From assembly GCA_966111775.1 (NCBI GenBank), contig CBHWBD010000044.1, positions 1 through 29,790 of the forward strand: 29,790 bases of DNA, given 5' to 3'. The stretch comes from Pelomonas sp966111775. Lineage in GTDB: Bacteria > Pseudomonadota > Gammaproteobacteria > Burkholderiales > Burkholderiaceae_C. How positions within the stretch are numbered: the first letter of the stretch is position 1; each line of letters starts with the position of its first letter. Both the position numbers and the translations under genes were made by a program. The notes under the pieces are model-generated. The model was not told the origin of the DNA. It saw nothing but the letters and a program-made list of their open reading frames with translations, and did not search any database. Shown here piece after piece: positions 1-8,382 of this stretch.

Positions 1-480
1 GCGCATGCGCTGCAGGATGCCGGTCAGGCCGCCGATGGTGACGTGGTCGCCCACCACCACATGGCCGGCGAAGGTCACGCCGTTGGCCAGCACGTTCTGG
101 TTGCCGATGACGGTGTCGTGGGCGATATGGCAGTAGGCCATGATCCAGTTGTCGTGGCCCACCGTCGTCTCGCCGCGGTCCTGGACCGTGCCGATGTTCA
201 GCGTGCAGAACTCGCGAATCGTGTTGCGGTCGCCGATGACCAGGGTCGTCGGCTCGCCGGCGTACTTCTTGTCCTGGTTGGCCGCGCCGATGGAGCTGAA
301 CTGGAAGAAATTGTTGTCGCGGCCGATGGTGGTGTGGCCTTCGATGACGACATGCGGCCCGACCTTGGTGCCCGCGCCAATCTTCACGTGCGGGCCGATC
401 AGCGAATAGGCGCCGACCGTGACCGATGAATCCAACTCGGCGGACGGATCAATCAACGCTGTTGGATGAATCAAAGCCAT
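1..480 (-). CDS. lpxA: UDP-N-acetylglucosamine acyltransferase LpxA (partial, 3' end outside window)
   Basis: LpxA catalyses the first step of lipid A synthesis in the cytoplasm, moving a 3-hydroxyacyl chain from ACP to UDP-GlcNAc. The N-terminal 160 residues are present (ATG at 480-478); the C-terminal part of the left-handed beta helix and the helical tail lie beyond position 1. Hexapeptide repeats run throughout. YAGEPT (73-78) and the catalytic block CHIAHD (117-122) are clear, with His121 matching E. coli His125 and His140 matching His144. Oddly, the segment that is normally TxVHQF reads TGILQRMR (153-160), so the histidine equivalent to E. coli His160 is Leu. The gene follows fabZ after an unusually long 127-bp spacer that carries a hairpin repeat. 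Identity is certain; the meaning of the substitution is not. Confidence 0.96.
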   Translation of the reverse strand, partial: MALIHPTALIDPSAELDSSVTVGAYSLIGPHVKIGAGTKVGPHVVIEGHTTIGRDNNFFQFSSIGAANQDKKYAGEPTTLVIGDRNTIREFCTLNIGTVQDRGETTVGHDNWIMAYCHIAHDTVIGNQNVLANGVTFAGHVVVGDHVTIGGLTGILQRMR

Positions 481-541
481 GCCTGCTCCAGAGAAGCGCG
501 CGCAAGGCGCGTGCTCGACTCCTCCAGCGGCACCCGTGGAA

Positions 542-606
542 CTGGCTTTGCCAGGCCACTGGGTGCGCCCCCTTGAGGGGGAGCGCCGGAGGCGCTACGG
601 GGGTGG
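542..606. repeat. GC-rich triple-hairpin intergenic repeat between fabZ and lpxA
   Basis: Three adjacent inverted repeats fill the end of the 127-bp fabZ-lpxA spacer: CTGGC/GCCAG with a TTT loop (542-554), CCCCCT/AGGGGG with a TG loop (568-581), and AGCGCC/GGCGCT with a GGA loop (582-596). An outer CCAC/GTGG pair (557-560 and about 602-605) could close the last two. From memory, elements of this form (a C5/G5 hairpin followed by a GCGCC/GGCGC hairpin) are scattered between genes in Comamonadaceae-type genomes. Only one copy lies in this window, so its repeat status is inferred. Neither strand has a U-tract, so it is not a typical terminator. Confidence 0.6.
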
Positions 607-607
607 G

Positions 608-1087
608 TCATCCTTCGATGCGGCGCATGGTGCACATCAGCTCGGCTTCGGCCGCGACCTGCTCGCCGACCAGCGCGCGGGCGTTGAACTTGTAGATGCC
701 GGCCTTGGCGCGGCCCAGGGTCACTTCCAGGATCAGCTGGTCGCCCGGCTCGACCGGGCGCTTGAAGCGCGCACCATCGATGCCAGCGAAGTAGACGACC
801 GATTTTTCGTCCAGCGTGATGCCCACGCTCTCGATGGCCAGCAGCGTGGCGGCCTGGGCCAGGGCTTCGAGGATGAGCACGCCCGGCATGACCGGGCGGT
901 GCGGGAAATGGCCGAGGAAGAAGGGCTCGTTGATGGAGACGTTCTTGATGGCGCGGATGCGCTCGCCCTTGACGAGTTCCACGACGCGGTCCACCAGCAG
1001 GATGGGATAGCGGTGCGGCAGGCGCTGCAGGATTTGATGGATGTCCATCGTCGTCGGGACGGGATTCGGGGTCGTGTTGTCGTTCAT
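608..1087 (-). CDS. fabZ: 3-hydroxyacyl-ACP dehydratase FabZ
   Basis: FabZ dehydrates 3-hydroxyacyl-ACP to trans-2-enoyl-ACP in type II fatty acid synthesis, and so competes with LpxA and LpxD for 3-hydroxyacyl-ACP. The 159-residue protein is one hot-dog fold. The active-site segment HFPHRPVMPG starts at catalytic His60, and Glu74 lies in the central helix (LILEALAQAA). The ATG at 1087 overlaps the lpxD stop as ATGA, which favours this start by translational coupling. Met14 (MDIHQIL) is nearer the family's usual N terminus and cannot be excluded. It sits between lpxD and lpxA as in most Gram-negative bacteria. Confidence 0.97.
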   Translation of the reverse strand: MNDNTTPNPVPTTMDIHQILQRLPHRYPILLVDRVVELVKGERIRAIKNVSINEPFFLGHFPHRPVMPGVLILEALAQAATLLAIESVGITLDEKSVVYFAGIDGARFKRPVEPGDQLILEVTLGRAKAGIYKFNARALVGEQVAAEAELMCTMRRIEG

Positions 1088-2112
1088 TTCTTCTCCAGCG
1101 CACGCACGCGTTCGCGCAGGGTGCTGAGCTGTCGCAGCGTGGCCGCGTTCTTTTGCCAGCTCGAATTCTCTTCGAAGGGATAGGGACCGCTGTAGACGCC
1201 GGGTTCGCTGATGCTGCGGGTCACGGTTGTCGCGGCGGAGATGTGCACGCCATCGACGATGACCAGGTGGCCGATGATGTTGGCAGCGCCGCCGATGGTG
1301 CAGTTGGCGCCAATCCGCGTCGAGCCGGCGACGGCTGCACAGCCCGCCATGGCGGTGTTGCGGCCGATGTGCACGTTGTGGGCGATCTGGATCTGGTTGT
1401 CGAGCTTGACGCCGTCTTCGATGACCGTGTCGGCCAAGGCCCCGCGGTCGATGCAGGTGTTGGCGCCGATCTCGACGTCGTCGCCGATCGTCACGTTGCC
1501 GAGCTGCTCGATCTTCACGTAGCCGCTCTTGCTCGGCGCGAAGCCGAAGCCGTCGGCCCCGATGACGGCACCGCTATGCACCAGGCCTCGCGCGCCGATG
1601 CGGCAGCCGTAACCGAGCACGACGCGCGGCGCGAGCCGCGTGTGGGCACCGACCACGGCGCCGCGCTCGACGACGCTGTGGGCACCGATGCGGGCGTGGT
1701 CGCCGATGACAGCGCCAGGCTCGATGACGGCCAGCGGGCCGATCTCGACGCCTTGCCCCAGCGTCGCCTCGGGCGACACGATGGCACTGGCATGCACGCC
1801 GACCTTGGGCGCGGGGCGGGTGCGCGCAGCCCACCACTGCGTCAGGCGGGCGAAGTAGAGATAGGGGTCGGGCGTGACGATGGCCGCGCCACGGGCCGAA
1901 GCCGCTTCGGCCATGGCCGGCGACACGATGACGCAGGCAGCGGCCGTCGTAGCGAGCTGGGCCTGGTAGCGCGGGTTGGCGAGGAAGCTGATGCTCTCGC
2001 CATCCGCCTCATCCAGCGGCGCGATGCGGGCGATGCGGGTTTCTGGCCACCCAAGCAAATCGCCGCCCAAGGCGGCGATGAGGTCGGAGAGCGCGACGTG
2101 TGTCGAGCTCAT
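1084..2112 (-). CDS. lpxD: UDP-3-O-acylglucosamine N-acyltransferase LpxD
   Basis: LpxD performs the third step of lipid A synthesis, N-acylating UDP-3-O-acylglucosamine from 3-hydroxyacyl-ACP. The 342-residue length is typical. It has an N-terminal uridine-binding domain (about 1-100, with ISFLANPRY at 41-49), a long left-handed beta helix of hexapeptide repeats (about 105-310), and a C-terminal charged helix ending in RVRALEKK. The catalytic histidine is His245 in QIAHNVHIG, and the GADGFGFAP segment (185-193) is characteristic. It follows skp by 12 bp and overlaps the fabZ start by 4 bp, consistent with one envelope operon. Confidence 0.97.
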   Translation of the reverse strand: MSSTHVALSDLIAALGGDLLGWPETRIARIAPLDEADGESISFLANPRYQAQLATTAAACVIVSPAMAEAASARGAAIVTPDPYLYFARLTQWWAARTRPAPKVGVHASAIVSPEATLGQGVEIGPLAVIEPGAVIGDHARIGAHSVVERGAVVGAHTRLAPRVVLGYGCRIGARGLVHSGAVIGADGFGFAPSKSGYVKIEQLGNVTIGDDVEIGANTCIDRGALADTVIEDGVKLDNQIQIAHNVHIGRNTAMAGCAAVAGSTRIGANCTIGGAANIIGHLVIVDGVHISAATTVTRSISEPGVYSGPYPFEENSSWQKNAATLRQLSTLRERVRALEKK

Positions 2113-2124
2113 GACGGGCTCGGC

Positions 2125-2634
2125 TTACTTCTGCGCGTTCAGCGCGTCGATCACCTTCTTGGTGATGTCGACGCGGGCGCTGAAGTGGATGGCGTCCTGC
2201 AGGATCAGGTCGTACTTCTCGGTCTCGAAGATCTGCTTGATGACGCGGTTGGCGCGCTCGACCACGGCCGACAGCTCTTCGTTCTTGCGCTGGTTCAGGT
2301 CTTCCTGCCACTCGCGGCGCTTGCGCTGCAGATCGCGCTCCTGCTCGACGACGTCGCGCTGGCGGCGGTTGCGCTCGGCTTCGGACAGCGTGGGGGCATC
2401 CTTCTCCAGCTTCTCGGCAGCGCCGCGCAGCTTGGTTTCCAGATCGCGCAGGTCCTTCTCGCGCTTGCCGAACTCCGTCTCCAGCTTGATCTGTGCAGCC
2501 TTGGCCAGGTTGGCCTCGCGCAGCACGCGCTCGCTGTTGACGTAGCCGATCTTCAGTTCCTGGGCTTGCACGGCCGAAGTGGCCACCATCATCGAAGCGG
2601 CCAGAGCCACCGATTGCAAGAGCTTGCTCATCAT
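2125..2634 (-). CDS. skp: Periplasmic chaperone Skp/OmpH
   Basis: Skp is a trimeric periplasmic holdase that keeps unfolded outer-membrane proteins soluble on their way to the BAM complex. The 169-residue precursor has a signal peptide with likely cleavage after AVQA (residue 24). The mature start (QELKIGYVNSERVL) is typical of the OmpH family. It is followed by a long, highly charged Glu/Lys/Arg-rich coiled-coil region (about 45-125) that forms the tentacles, then a C-terminal beta segment. Two consecutive ATG codons are possible starts; the first (2634) overlaps the bamA stop codon. Being directly downstream of bamA matches its role. Confidence 0.95.
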   Translation of the reverse strand: MMSKLLQSVALAASMMVATSAVQAQELKIGYVNSERVLREANLAKAAQIKLETEFGKREKDLRDLETKLRGAAEKLEKDAPTLSEAERNRRQRDVVEQERDLQRKRREWQEDLNQRKNEELSAVVERANRVIKQIFETEKYDLILQDAIHFSARVDITKKVIDALNAQK

Positions 2635-4982
2635 CAGAATGCAGTCCCGATCTGGAATTGGAATTTTTCGATTCTATCCGTCCGCGCCTTGCGGATCGGC
2701 TTGCCGTAACTCAGGCGCAGCGGGCCCATCGGCGAAATCCAGGACAGGCCGATACCGGCCGACACGCGCAACATGTCGCGGCCCTCGTTGTCCTTGCCGT
2801 TGGTCAGCGTGTTCCAGTTGAGCTTGGCGTCAGGTCCCCAGACCCCACCGATGTCGGTGAAGCCGAAGATGCGGAAGCTCTTGTCGTTGCCGCTGCCCGG
2901 CACCGGCAGGTAGAGCTCGGCGTTGGTGTTGAAGCGGCGATTGCCGCCGATGTAGGAACCCGTCGGGTCCACCGGGCCGAGCGAGCCGGCCTCGAAGACG
3001 CGCACCGAGCCCAGGCCGCCGCCGTAGAAGTTCTTGAAGATGGGATAGGGCTTGCCGCCCAGGCCCACGCCCCAGCCGAGTTCGCTGTTGACGCCCAGCG
3101 TGATCTTGTTCGTGACCTCGAAGTACTGCTGGTACTGCAAGTTGATGCGGGCGAACTTGGCGTCCCCGATGGCGCTGGTCTCGACGTTGACGCGCTGGTA
3201 GCGGCCCTTCAGCGGCGAGATCACGCTGTCGCGGCTGTCACGCTGCCAGCCGATGGTGAAGGGGATGGAATTGCTGCGCTGGCCGAACTGGTTGACGAAC
3301 AGCAGATAGCTGTTGGGCAGGCCCTTGGACGTCGTGATGTCGGTCTGCTCGTAGCCCAGGCCGAAGAAGACGGTGTCGATTTCGGAGAAGGGCACGCCAA
3401 AGCGCAGCGCCCCGCCCTTGGTGACGTACTGGTATTCCTCGCCCAGCGTGTTGATCGGGCGGGTGGTGCGATAGAAGACATCCACCGAGCGCGACACGCC
3501 GTCGACCGTGAAGTAGGGGTCGACCGTGCTGACCTGCAGTTGGCGGCCGGTGCGGGCCGTGGCCACGTCGATGCCGAGGTAGTTGCCCGAACCGAAGACG
3601 TTGTCCTGGCGGATGGAGCCGGTGAAGGACAGCTTGGTCTGGCTGGAATAACCGGCACCGACCGTGATGGCGCCGGTGGGGCGCTCGACGACGGTCAGGA
3701 TCACGTCGACCTGGTCCTGGGCGCCCGGCACCTCCTGGGTGTCGATGGTGACTTCCTTGTCCTTGAAGTAGCCCAGGCGCTCGACGCGGTCGCGCGAGGC
3801 CTTGATCTTCTGGCCGTCGTACCAGGCCGCCTCGAACTGGCGGAACTCGCGGCGGATGACCTCGTCGCGTGTGCGCGAGTTGCCCGACAAGATGACCTTG
3901 CGCACATAGACGCGGCGCTGCGGCTCGGCGACGAAGGTGACGACGACCTGGCCGGTGGCGCGGTCGATGTCGGGCTTGCTGTCGACGCGGGCGAAGGCAT
4001 AGCCATAGGTGCCGAACAGGTCACTGAAGGCCCGCGTGGTGTTGGCTACCTGCTCGCCCTGGTAGGCCTCGCCGGGCTTCAGGAAGACGAGATGCTTGAA
4101 GTCTTCCTGGCGGCCCAGGTAGTCGCCCTCGAGCTTGACGCCCGTGACGGTGTAGGGCTGGCCTTCGCTGACCGTGATGGCGATGCTGATGCTCTGCTTG
4201 TCCGGCGAGATGGTCACCTGGGTGGAGGTGACGGCGAACTCGAGGTAGCCGCGGTTCAGGTAGTAGCTGCGGATGGTTTCCAGGTCCGCGTTGAGCTTGG
4301 CGCGCGAATAGCGGTCGGTCTTGGTGTACCAGGTCAGCCAGCCGCTGCTCGTCTGCTCCAGCAGGCCCAGCAGCGTGCTCTCGGAGAACACCTTGGTGCC
4401 CAGGATGCGGATCTCGGCGATCTTGGCCGGCTCGCCCTCGGTCACGTTGAAACTGACGTTGACGCGGTTGCGCTCGATTGGCGTGATGGTCGTCGTGACC
4501 TCGGCGCCATACAGGCTGCGCGTGAGGTACTGGCGCTTGAGTTCCTGCTCGGCGCGGTCGGCCAGGGCCTTGTCGAAGGGCTTGCCTTCACCGATGCCGA
4601 CGTCCTTCAGCGACTTGGTCAGGGCCTCGGTATCGAACTCCTTCAGGCCGACGAAGTTGACGTTGGCGATGATGGGGCGCTCGTCGATGATGACGACGAC
4701 GGCCGTGCCCTCGATGCTGATGCGCACGTCCTTGAACAGGCCGGTGGCGAACAGGGCGCGCAGGGCGGCGGCGCCTTTTTCATCGTTGTAGGTGTCGCCG
4801 ATGCGGAAGGGCAGCGAGGCGAACACGGTACCGGGGTCGGTACGCTGCAGGCCCTCGACACGGATGTCCTTCAGCACGAAGGGGTCGACCGCCCAGGCTG
4901 CACCCGCTTGGAACAGCCCCGCGAGAGCCAAAGCCAGGAGTGAGGGGCGACGCTTCGCTCCCGAACTGAAAGAAAAGGACAT
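2634..4982 (-). CDS. bamA: Outer membrane protein assembly factor BamA
   Basis: BamA is the central beta-barrel subunit of the BAM complex, which inserts outer-membrane proteins. The chosen start gives 782 residues with a signal peptide cleaved about after AAWA (residue 31). The frame stays open upstream to 5108, but that extension overlaps rseP and would precede the signal peptide. Five POTRA domains fill about 32-430 (the first begins FVLKDIRVEGLQRTDPGTV). A 16-strand barrel follows and ends in a terminal Phe (FQFQIGTAF), the outer-membrane C-terminal signature. The loop-6 motif, usually VRGF or VRGY, reads VRVF here (660-663): the Arg is kept but the Gly is Val. The gene lies 20 bp after rseP and overlaps the skp start. 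Confidence 0.97.
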   Translation of the reverse strand: MSFSFSSGAKRRPSLLALALAGLFQAGAAWAVDPFVLKDIRVEGLQRTDPGTVFASLPFRIGDTYNDEKGAAALRALFATGLFKDVRISIEGTAVVVIIDERPIIANVNFVGLKEFDTEALTKSLKDVGIGEGKPFDKALADRAEQELKRQYLTRSLYGAEVTTTITPIERNRVNVSFNVTEGEPAKIAEIRILGTKVFSESTLLGLLEQTSSGWLTWYTKTDRYSRAKLNADLETIRSYYLNRGYLEFAVTSTQVTISPDKQSISIAITVSEGQPYTVTGVKLEGDYLGRQEDFKHLVFLKPGEAYQGEQVANTTRAFSDLFGTYGYAFARVDSKPDIDRATGQVVVTFVAEPQRRVYVRKVILSGNSRTRDEVIRREFRQFEAAWYDGQKIKASRDRVERLGYFKDKEVTIDTQEVPGAQDQVDVILTVVERPTGAITVGAGYSSQTKLSFTGSIRQDNVFGSGNYLGIDVATARTGRQLQVSTVDPYFTVDGVSRSVDVFYRTTRPINTLGEEYQYVTKGGALRFGVPFSEIDTVFFGLGYEQTDITTSKGLPNSYLLFVNQFGQRSNSIPFTIGWQRDSRDSVISPLKGRYQRVNVETSAIGDAKFARINLQYQQYFEVTNKITLGVNSELGWGVGLGGKPYPIFKNFYGGGLGSVRVFEAGSLGPVDPTGSYIGGNRRFNTNAELYLPVPGSGNDKSFRIFGFTDIGGVWGPDAKLNWNTLTNGKDNEGRDMLRVSAGIGLSWISPMGPLRLSYGKPIRKARTDRIEKFQFQIGTAF

Positions 4983-5002
4983 GGGAACCGGGAGTTTCAG
5001 TG

Positions 5003-6373
5003 TCAGTGCCAGCCCGTCAGGCGGGAGGCAATGTCGTTGGTAAAGGCCAAGGCCATCATCAGCACCAGGATCAGCGCACCAGCGCGCTGCAGTTGCCGTT
5101 GCCACCATTCGGAGACGGGGCGGCCGCTCAGACCCTCAAAAAGATGATACATGAGGTGCCCTCCATCGAGCATCGGCAGCGGCAGCAGGTTCAACACGGC
5201 GAGACCCAGGGAGATCCGGGCCAGGAATTCGAGATAGGGCACAAGCCCGGCGCGGGCGGATTGTCCTGCGGCATCGGCGATCGCCAGAGGCCCGCCAAGG
5301 TTCTTTACCGAAGCCTCGCCCACCAGCATGCGGCCGAGCAGGCGCACCGTCGTGGCCGCCATGTCCCAGCTCTGGCCCACGCCCCGCCACAGGCCGTCGG
5401 CGAAGCCATAGCTGACGAAGACGCGCTCGAACCTGCCACTGGGCAGGATGTCCATCTTCGCCACCTGGCGGCCGTGATCGTCCACGACGCGCGGCGTCGG
5501 CTTCAGTTCGACGACCTGGCCCGCACGCTCGACGCGCCAGACCATGGTGCGCGGCTGCTTGTCGTCGTGGGCGCGGCGGATGGTGTCGCGCAGGGCGGCG
5601 GAATCGGCGACCGGCTGGCCATCGACGGACAGCACCCGGTCGCCGGCCATCAGACCCGCCGCGGCGCCCGGGCCGCCGGCGGTGACCTGGCTGATCACGG
5701 GCTCGGCCAGCGGCAGCAGGCCGATGTCCTGGAACAGCCTGGCATCGGGCGCCCGGCCCGCGAGGCGCTCGGTCTCGAGATGGACGCTGCGCGAACCATG
5801 GCCCTGGGCATCGCTGACCGTCAGATACAGGGACTCGCCCAAGGCTTGAGCGCGTGCGACAGCCGACTGCAGATCGGACAGGGAGTCGACGTCCTGCCAC
5901 TGCTGGTTGTCAGGCGACGTGGCGCGCACCCAGTCGCCGGCATGCAGGCCGGCGCGTTCGGCCAGGGAGCCGACCGGCGGCGTGCCGAGCACGGCCTTGG
6001 GCACTTCGCTGCCGACCCAGGCGACGACGGCGAACAGCAGCACCGCCAGCAGCCAGTTGGCCGCCGGCCCCGCCGCGACGATGGCGGCGCGCTGGCGCAG
6101 CGGGCGCTGGGTGAAGGCCTGCTCGCGCTCGGCCGGCGCCACGGGCCCGTCGCGCTCATCCAGCATGCGCACATAGCCACCCAGCGGCAGGGCGCTCAGC
6201 GTGAACTCGGTGCCGTTGCGGCCGACACGGCGCCACAGCACGCGGCCGAAGCCGATGGAGAAACGCAGCACCTTGACGCCGCAGGCCCGCGCCACGCGGT
6301 AGTGACCCCATTCATGGATGGCGATCAGCAGCGCGAGCGCAACGAGAAAGGCCGGGATGTCCGAAAGGCTCAT
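5003..6373 (-). CDS. rseP: Site-2 intramembrane zinc protease RseP
   Basis: RseP cleaves transmembrane segments, classically the anti-sigma factor RseA after DegS, releasing sigma-E during envelope stress; it also clears signal peptide remnants. The 456-residue protein has the zinc motif HEWGH (20-24) in the first TM helix, a GGYVRM segment, two PDZ domains (about 115-310), and the second catalytic motif LPMLDGGH in a C-terminal TM segment (about residue 400). The ATG at 6373 overlaps the dxr stop as ATGA, so the longer upstream extension to 6466 is not favoured. Neighbours dxr and bamA match the usual proteobacterial order. Confidence 0.96.
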   Translation of the reverse strand: MSLSDIPAFLVALALLIAIHEWGHYRVARACGVKVLRFSIGFGRVLWRRVGRNGTEFTLSALPLGGYVRMLDERDGPVAPAEREQAFTQRPLRQRAAIVAAGPAANWLLAVLLFAVVAWVGSEVPKAVLGTPPVGSLAERAGLHAGDWVRATSPDNQQWQDVDSLSDLQSAVARAQALGESLYLTVSDAQGHGSRSVHLETERLAGRAPDARLFQDIGLLPLAEPVISQVTAGGPGAAAGLMAGDRVLSVDGQPVADSAALRDTIRRAHDDKQPRTMVWRVERAGQVVELKPTPRVVDDHGRQVAKMDILPSGRFERVFVSYGFADGLWRGVGQSWDMAATTVRLLGRMLVGEASVKNLGGPLAIADAAGQSARAGLVPYLEFLARISLGLAVLNLLPLPMLDGGHLMYHLFEGLSGRPVSEWWQRQLQRAGALILVLMMALAFTNDIASRLTGWH

Positions 6374-7536
6374 AGCAGTCGCAGTGCATGCTCGCGGGTA
6401 CGGGCGTCCAGGTCCAGCAGCGCCTCGATGCTGGCGCAGTCGCCCGGCTGAACGTCCGCCAGGCATTGCGAGTTGACCGCGTGGATGCGATCAAAGCGCA
6501 GGCGGCCGTTCAGGAAGGCGTCCACCGCCACCTCGTTGGCCGCATTCAGCACCGTGGTGCTGCCTTCCGGCGCGCGCAGGGCCTGCCAGGACAGGTGCAG
6601 GCCGGGGAAGCGGATGGCGTCGGCCTCCTCGAAAGTGAGGCTGGGCGTGGTCAGCAGATCCAACCGGCTGGCACCCGAGGTGATGCGCTCGGGGAAGGAC
6701 AGGCCGTAGGCGATGGGCACGCGCATGTCCGGCGTACCGAGCTGGGCCAGCACCGACTGGTCACGGCAGACCACCATCGAATGGATGATGCTCTGCGGGT
6801 GGATGATGACCTTGATCTGCTCGGGCGTCAGGCCGAACAGCCAGCGCGCCTCGATGACCTCCAGGGCCTTGTTCATCATGGTCGCAGAGTCGACCGAGAT
6901 CTTGCGGCCCATGACCCAGTTGGGGTGGGCGCAGGCTTGGGTCGGCGTCACGTCGGCCAGCGTCTGGGGGTCGCGGCTGCGGAAGGGGCCGCCGGAGGCC
7001 GTCAGCACGATGTGGTCGATGCGCTCATGCCAGGTGGCGCGGTCTTCGGGCAGGCACTGGAAGATGGCCGAGTGCTCGCTGTCGATGGGCAGCAGCGTGG
7101 CGCCGCCCTCCTCCACCGCATGCATGAACAGGGCCCCGCCGACGACGATGGCCTCCTTGTTGGCCAGCAGCAGGCGCTTGCCGACGCGCGCGGCCGCGAT
7201 GGCCGGCGCCAAGCCGGCAGCGCCGACGATGGCCGCCATGACGGTGTCGACGTCCGGATGGGCGGCGATGTCAGCCAGCGCCTGGGCGCCGTCCAGCACT
7301 TCGGTGGCACTGCCAGCCTCGCGCAGCAGCTCGCGCAGGCGGGCAGCGGCTTCGCGTTCGGGCATGACCGCAAAGCGCGGCTTCACGGCCAGGCATTGCT
7401 TGAGCAGCTCGTCCACCCGGCTCATCGCGCTCAAGGCCACGGCTTCATACCGCTCTGGATGGCGGGCGATGACATCCAGCGTGTTGACACCGATGGAGCC
7501 CGTGGAGCCCAGCACGCACACGCGTTGGCGGTTCAT
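6370..7536 (-). CDS. dxr: 1-deoxy-D-xylulose 5-phosphate reductoisomerase
   Basis: Dxr (IspC) converts DXP to 2-C-methyl-D-erythritol 4-phosphate with NADPH, the committed step of the MEP isoprenoid pathway, which supplies the undecaprenyl carrier made by UppS nearby. The 388-residue length is normal. The NADPH motif GSTGSIG is at 10-16, LLANKEA at 123-129, and the metal ligands Asp152 and Glu154 lie in IDSEHSAIFQ. The SVDSATMMNKALEVIEA segment supplies the third acidic ligand and substrate contacts. It overlaps both neighbours (cdsA stop at its start, rseP start at its stop) by 4 bp. Confidence 0.98.
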   Translation of the reverse strand: MNRQRVCVLGSTGSIGVNTLDVIARHPERYEAVALSAMSRVDELLKQCLAVKPRFAVMPEREAAARLRELLREAGSATEVLDGAQALADIAAHPDVDTVMAAIVGAAGLAPAIAAARVGKRLLLANKEAIVVGGALFMHAVEEGGATLLPIDSEHSAIFQCLPEDRATWHERIDHIVLTASGGPFRSRDPQTLADVTPTQACAHPNWVMGRKISVDSATMMNKALEVIEARWLFGLTPEQIKVIIHPQSIIHSMVVCRDQSVLAQLGTPDMRVPIAYGLSFPERITSGASRLDLLTTPSLTFEEADAIRFPGLHLSWQALRAPEGSTTVLNAANEVAVDAFLNGRLRFDRIHAVNSQCLADVQPGDCASIEALLDLDARTREHALRLL

Positions 7537-8369
7537 AGCGAGATCAGCGCCAGCGCCAGCGGGAAGACCGGCAGCAGCGCATCGATGCGGTCCAGCACGC
7601 CGCCATGGCCAGGCAGCAGATTGCTGCTGTCCTTGGCGCCGACGGCCCGCTTGACCAGGGATTCGAAGAGGTCGCCGACGACGCTCATCGCGCCGAGGAA
7701 CACCAGGGCCAGCAGGGACACGATGCCATGGCGCTGCACCAGCAGGGTGTAGAGGCTGGGCGAATCCACCGCCAGCCTCACGTCGATGACGTGGACCCAG
7801 ACCACGCCGAGCAGAATGACGCCCGCCAGGCCGCCCCAGACGCCTTCCCAGCTCTTGCCCGGGCTGATGCTGGGCGCGAGCTTGCGCTTGCCGAAGGCGC
7901 GGCCGCAGAAATAGGCGGCGATGTCAGCCATCCAGACCAGGCAGAACACCGACAGGATGAAGTTGATGCCATGCACCTTGGCCTGCACGATGGCCAGCCA
8001 GGCGCCCCACAGCAGCAACGCGCCCAGGGCGAGGCGGCCGCCGCGGGCGATGCGCGGCCAACCCGTCGGCCCCGCGCGCAGCGCGTAGGCGCCCCCCAGC
8101 ACCCACACCAGGCTGGCCAGGGACCAGACCCAGAACGGCGGCGCATTGAGGCCACCGATCAGCAGCGTCCAGACGCAGGCCAGGGCCAGGGCGACGCCGG
8201 CCGCGATGGCGCCGGTGCCCGGCAGGCCGTTGAGCCGCGCCCATTCCCAGCCGGCGGCTCCCATCATGACGACGGTGACCCAGGCGAAGGGCCAGGGCGA
8301 GGTCTGGAACAGCACCGGCAGCAGGATGGCCAGCAGCACGACGGCGGTGATGACGCGGGTCTTCAGCAT
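7533..8369 (-). CDS. cdsA: Phosphatidate cytidylyltransferase CdsA
   Basis: CdsA makes CDP-diacylglycerol from phosphatidic acid and CTP in the inner membrane, the precursor of all phosphoglycerolipids. The 278-residue protein is strongly hydrophobic with about seven or eight predicted TM helices. Near the C terminus it carries the CDP-diglyceride synthetase signature (237-265): SLVKRAVGAKD followed by PGHGGVLDRIDAL, including the conserved Lys-Asp and Asp-Arg-Asp residues. It starts 13 bp after uppS and its stop overlaps the dxr start as ATGA. Confidence 0.97.
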   Translation of the reverse strand: MLKTRVITAVVLLAILLPVLFQTSPWPFAWVTVVMMGAAGWEWARLNGLPGTGAIAAGVALALACVWTLLIGGLNAPPFWVWSLASLVWVLGGAYALRAGPTGWPRIARGGRLALGALLLWGAWLAIVQAKVHGINFILSVFCLVWMADIAAYFCGRAFGKRKLAPSISPGKSWEGVWGGLAGVILLGVVWVHVIDVRLAVDSPSLYTLLVQRHGIVSLLALVFLGAMSVVGDLFESLVKRAVGAKDSSNLLPGHGGVLDRIDALLPVFPLALALISL

Positions 8370-8382
8370 GGCAGGCTCCGGC

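Noticed and set aside
2658..4943. Long plus-strand open frame of 761 codons opposite bamA, and similar long frames opposite purA, rnr, der and others
   Set aside because: These are antisense shadows produced by GC-rich third positions; their Ala/Asp/Val/Gly/His-rich translations match no family and the minus-strand genes are certain.
4983..5108. 42-codon N-terminal extension of BamA
   Set aside because: It would overlap rseP and bury the signal peptide, which begins properly at 4982.
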